From Bacillota bacterium (GTDB taxonomy: Bacteria; Bacillota; Bacilli; Tumebacillales; Effusibacillaceae), in NCBI GenBank assembly GCA_020059765.1, contig JAGVBM010000349.1, positions 1 to 6,816 of the forward strand: 6,816 bases of DNA. Direction: 5' to 3'. Under the pieces are notes generated by a model. The model did not search any database. It worked only from the letters and a program-made list of their open reading frames with translations, and was not told where the DNA came from. The translations under genes were made by a program, and so were the position numbers. How positions within the stretch are numbered: position 1 is the stretch's first letter; each line of letters starts with the position of its first letter. Of the stretch, positions 6,665-6,816 are shown piece after piece.

Positions 6665-6711
6665 GAATGTTGTTTGTTTTGGTTTTTGGTTTGTTTTTGT
6701 GGTTTTTTGTA
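6665..6711 (-). promoter_or_regulatory. G-free, A/C-rich 5' leader
   Basis: For 47 nt the minus strand contains no G and consists mostly of A runs broken by C or CC, with repeated CAAA/CCAAA units. With the -10 box at 6724-6719, transcription should begin near 6712, so almost the whole leader before the RBS region is G-free. Such RNA cannot form normal GC or GU pairs within itself and should be single-stranded, leaving the RBS open. Whether it has another role (for example binding of Rho, Hfq or an RNA-binding regulator) cannot be told from sequence. Confidence 0.5.
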
Positions 6712-6718
6712 CATGTTC

Positions 6719-6724
6719 AGTATA
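6719..6724 (-). promoter_or_regulatory. -10 element of the operon promoter
   Basis: TATACT on the minus strand matches TATAAT at 5 of 6 positions. There is no good sigma-A -35 hexamer at 16-18 nt; the nearest TTTACA ends only 9 nt upstream and belongs to the Pho-box array. An activator-dependent promoter of this kind, where the bound regulator replaces the -35 contact, is typical of Pho promoters. The predicted start is near 6712, about 65 nt before the first codon. Confidence 0.65.
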
Positions 6725-6733
6725 ATTTTCTTT

Positions 6734-6794
6734 TGTAAACGGATTATGGTCTTGTTGTAAACAGACGGTGAAACTCATGTAAAGATGGTGTAAA
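6734..6794 (-). promoter_or_regulatory. Pho box: six 11-bp-phased PhoP-type hexamers
   Basis: Read on the coding (minus) strand the hexamers are TTTACA (6794-6789), TTTACA (6783-6778), TTCACC (6772-6767), TTTACA (6761-6756), ACCATA (6750-6745) and TTTACA (6739-6734). Each is separated by exactly 5 nt, giving an 11-bp period over 61 bp. The B. subtilis PhoP consensus is TT(A/C/T)A(C/T)A with spacers of about 5 nt on the coding strand. Four hexamers match fully, TTCACC matches 5 of 6 and ACCATA 4 of 6. The last hexamer lies 9 nt from the -10 box, as expected for activation. Dimers of phosphorylated PhoP bind such pairs, so six hexamers offer three dimer sites. I infer induction by phosphate limitation. 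Confidence 0.8.
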
Positions 6795-6816
6795 TCAAAT
6801 ACCACAAAACCCCACA

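Noticed and set aside
5552..6760. Plus-strand open frame of about 400 codons opposite the solute-binding protein gene
   Set aside because: The minus strand has a clear lipoprotein signal, RBS and family features. The antisense translation is Phe/Arg/His-rich and runs through the promoter region, as expected of a shadow frame.
6647..6805. 53-codon N-terminal extension of the binding protein up to 6805
   Set aside because: It would translate the Pho box, the -10 box and the leader, and would bury the lipoprotein signal inside the protein. The ATG at 6646 has the RBS.
1..6816. CRISPR arrays, tRNA or rRNA genes, insertion sequences or attachment sites
   Set aside because: The only repeats are the short 11-bp-phased hexamers and simple hairpins. 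No transposase, terminal inverted repeats, tRNA cloverleaf or spacer-repeat pattern was seen.

Overview
This window is one compact seven-gene operon, all on the minus strand and read from high to low coordinates, with its promoter region at the right end and an intrinsic terminator near the left end. GC content is moderate (about half). There are strong GGAGG-type ribosome binding sites, TTG and GTG starts, a lipoprotein-type solute-binding protein and a B. subtilis-type Pho box. Together these point to a Gram-positive Bacillota, of Bacillales or Alicyclobacillaceae type; that placement is inference from sequence style only.

Right end (about 6647-6816): a regulatory region. Six hexamers lie exactly 11 bp apart on the coding strand. 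Four are TTTACA, one is TTCACC and one is ACCATA. The array ends 9 nt upstream of a TATACT -10 box. This matches the architecture of PhoP~P-activated Bacillus promoters (TTHAYA repeats about 5 nt apart), so the operon is probably induced by phosphate starvation. A 47-nt G-free, A/C-rich leader and a strong RBS follow.

Genes in transcription order: (1) a lipoprotein ABC solute-binding protein; (2) a short cytoplasmic type I phosphodiesterase/alkaline-phosphatase-superfamily hydrolase with a full two-metal site and a Ser nucleophile; (3) and (4) two inner-membrane permeases; (5) a CysA/PotA-like ATPase with a C-terminal TOBE-like region; (6) a DeoR/GlpR-family regulator; (7) a PHP-family (HisK-like) metal phosphoesterase. 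A perfect 11-bp hairpin separates genes 1-2 from genes 3-7. Three gene junctions are ATGA overlaps and the regulator starts 12 nt after the ATPase stop, so genes 3-7 look translationally coupled or closely packed. A terminator directly follows the last stop codon.

Working model (inference): under phosphate starvation an organophosphorus compound (a phosphodiester, phosphonate or sugar phosphate) is imported intact. It is then cleaved inside the cell, first by the AP-superfamily hydrolase and then by the PHP phosphoesterase, while the DeoR protein senses a phosphorylated intermediate. The exact substrate cannot be read from the sequence. The transporter resembles the PhnSTUV-like (2-aminoethylphosphonate), iron and polyamine importer group, and the two hydrolases plus the Pho box favour an organophosphate or phosphonate.
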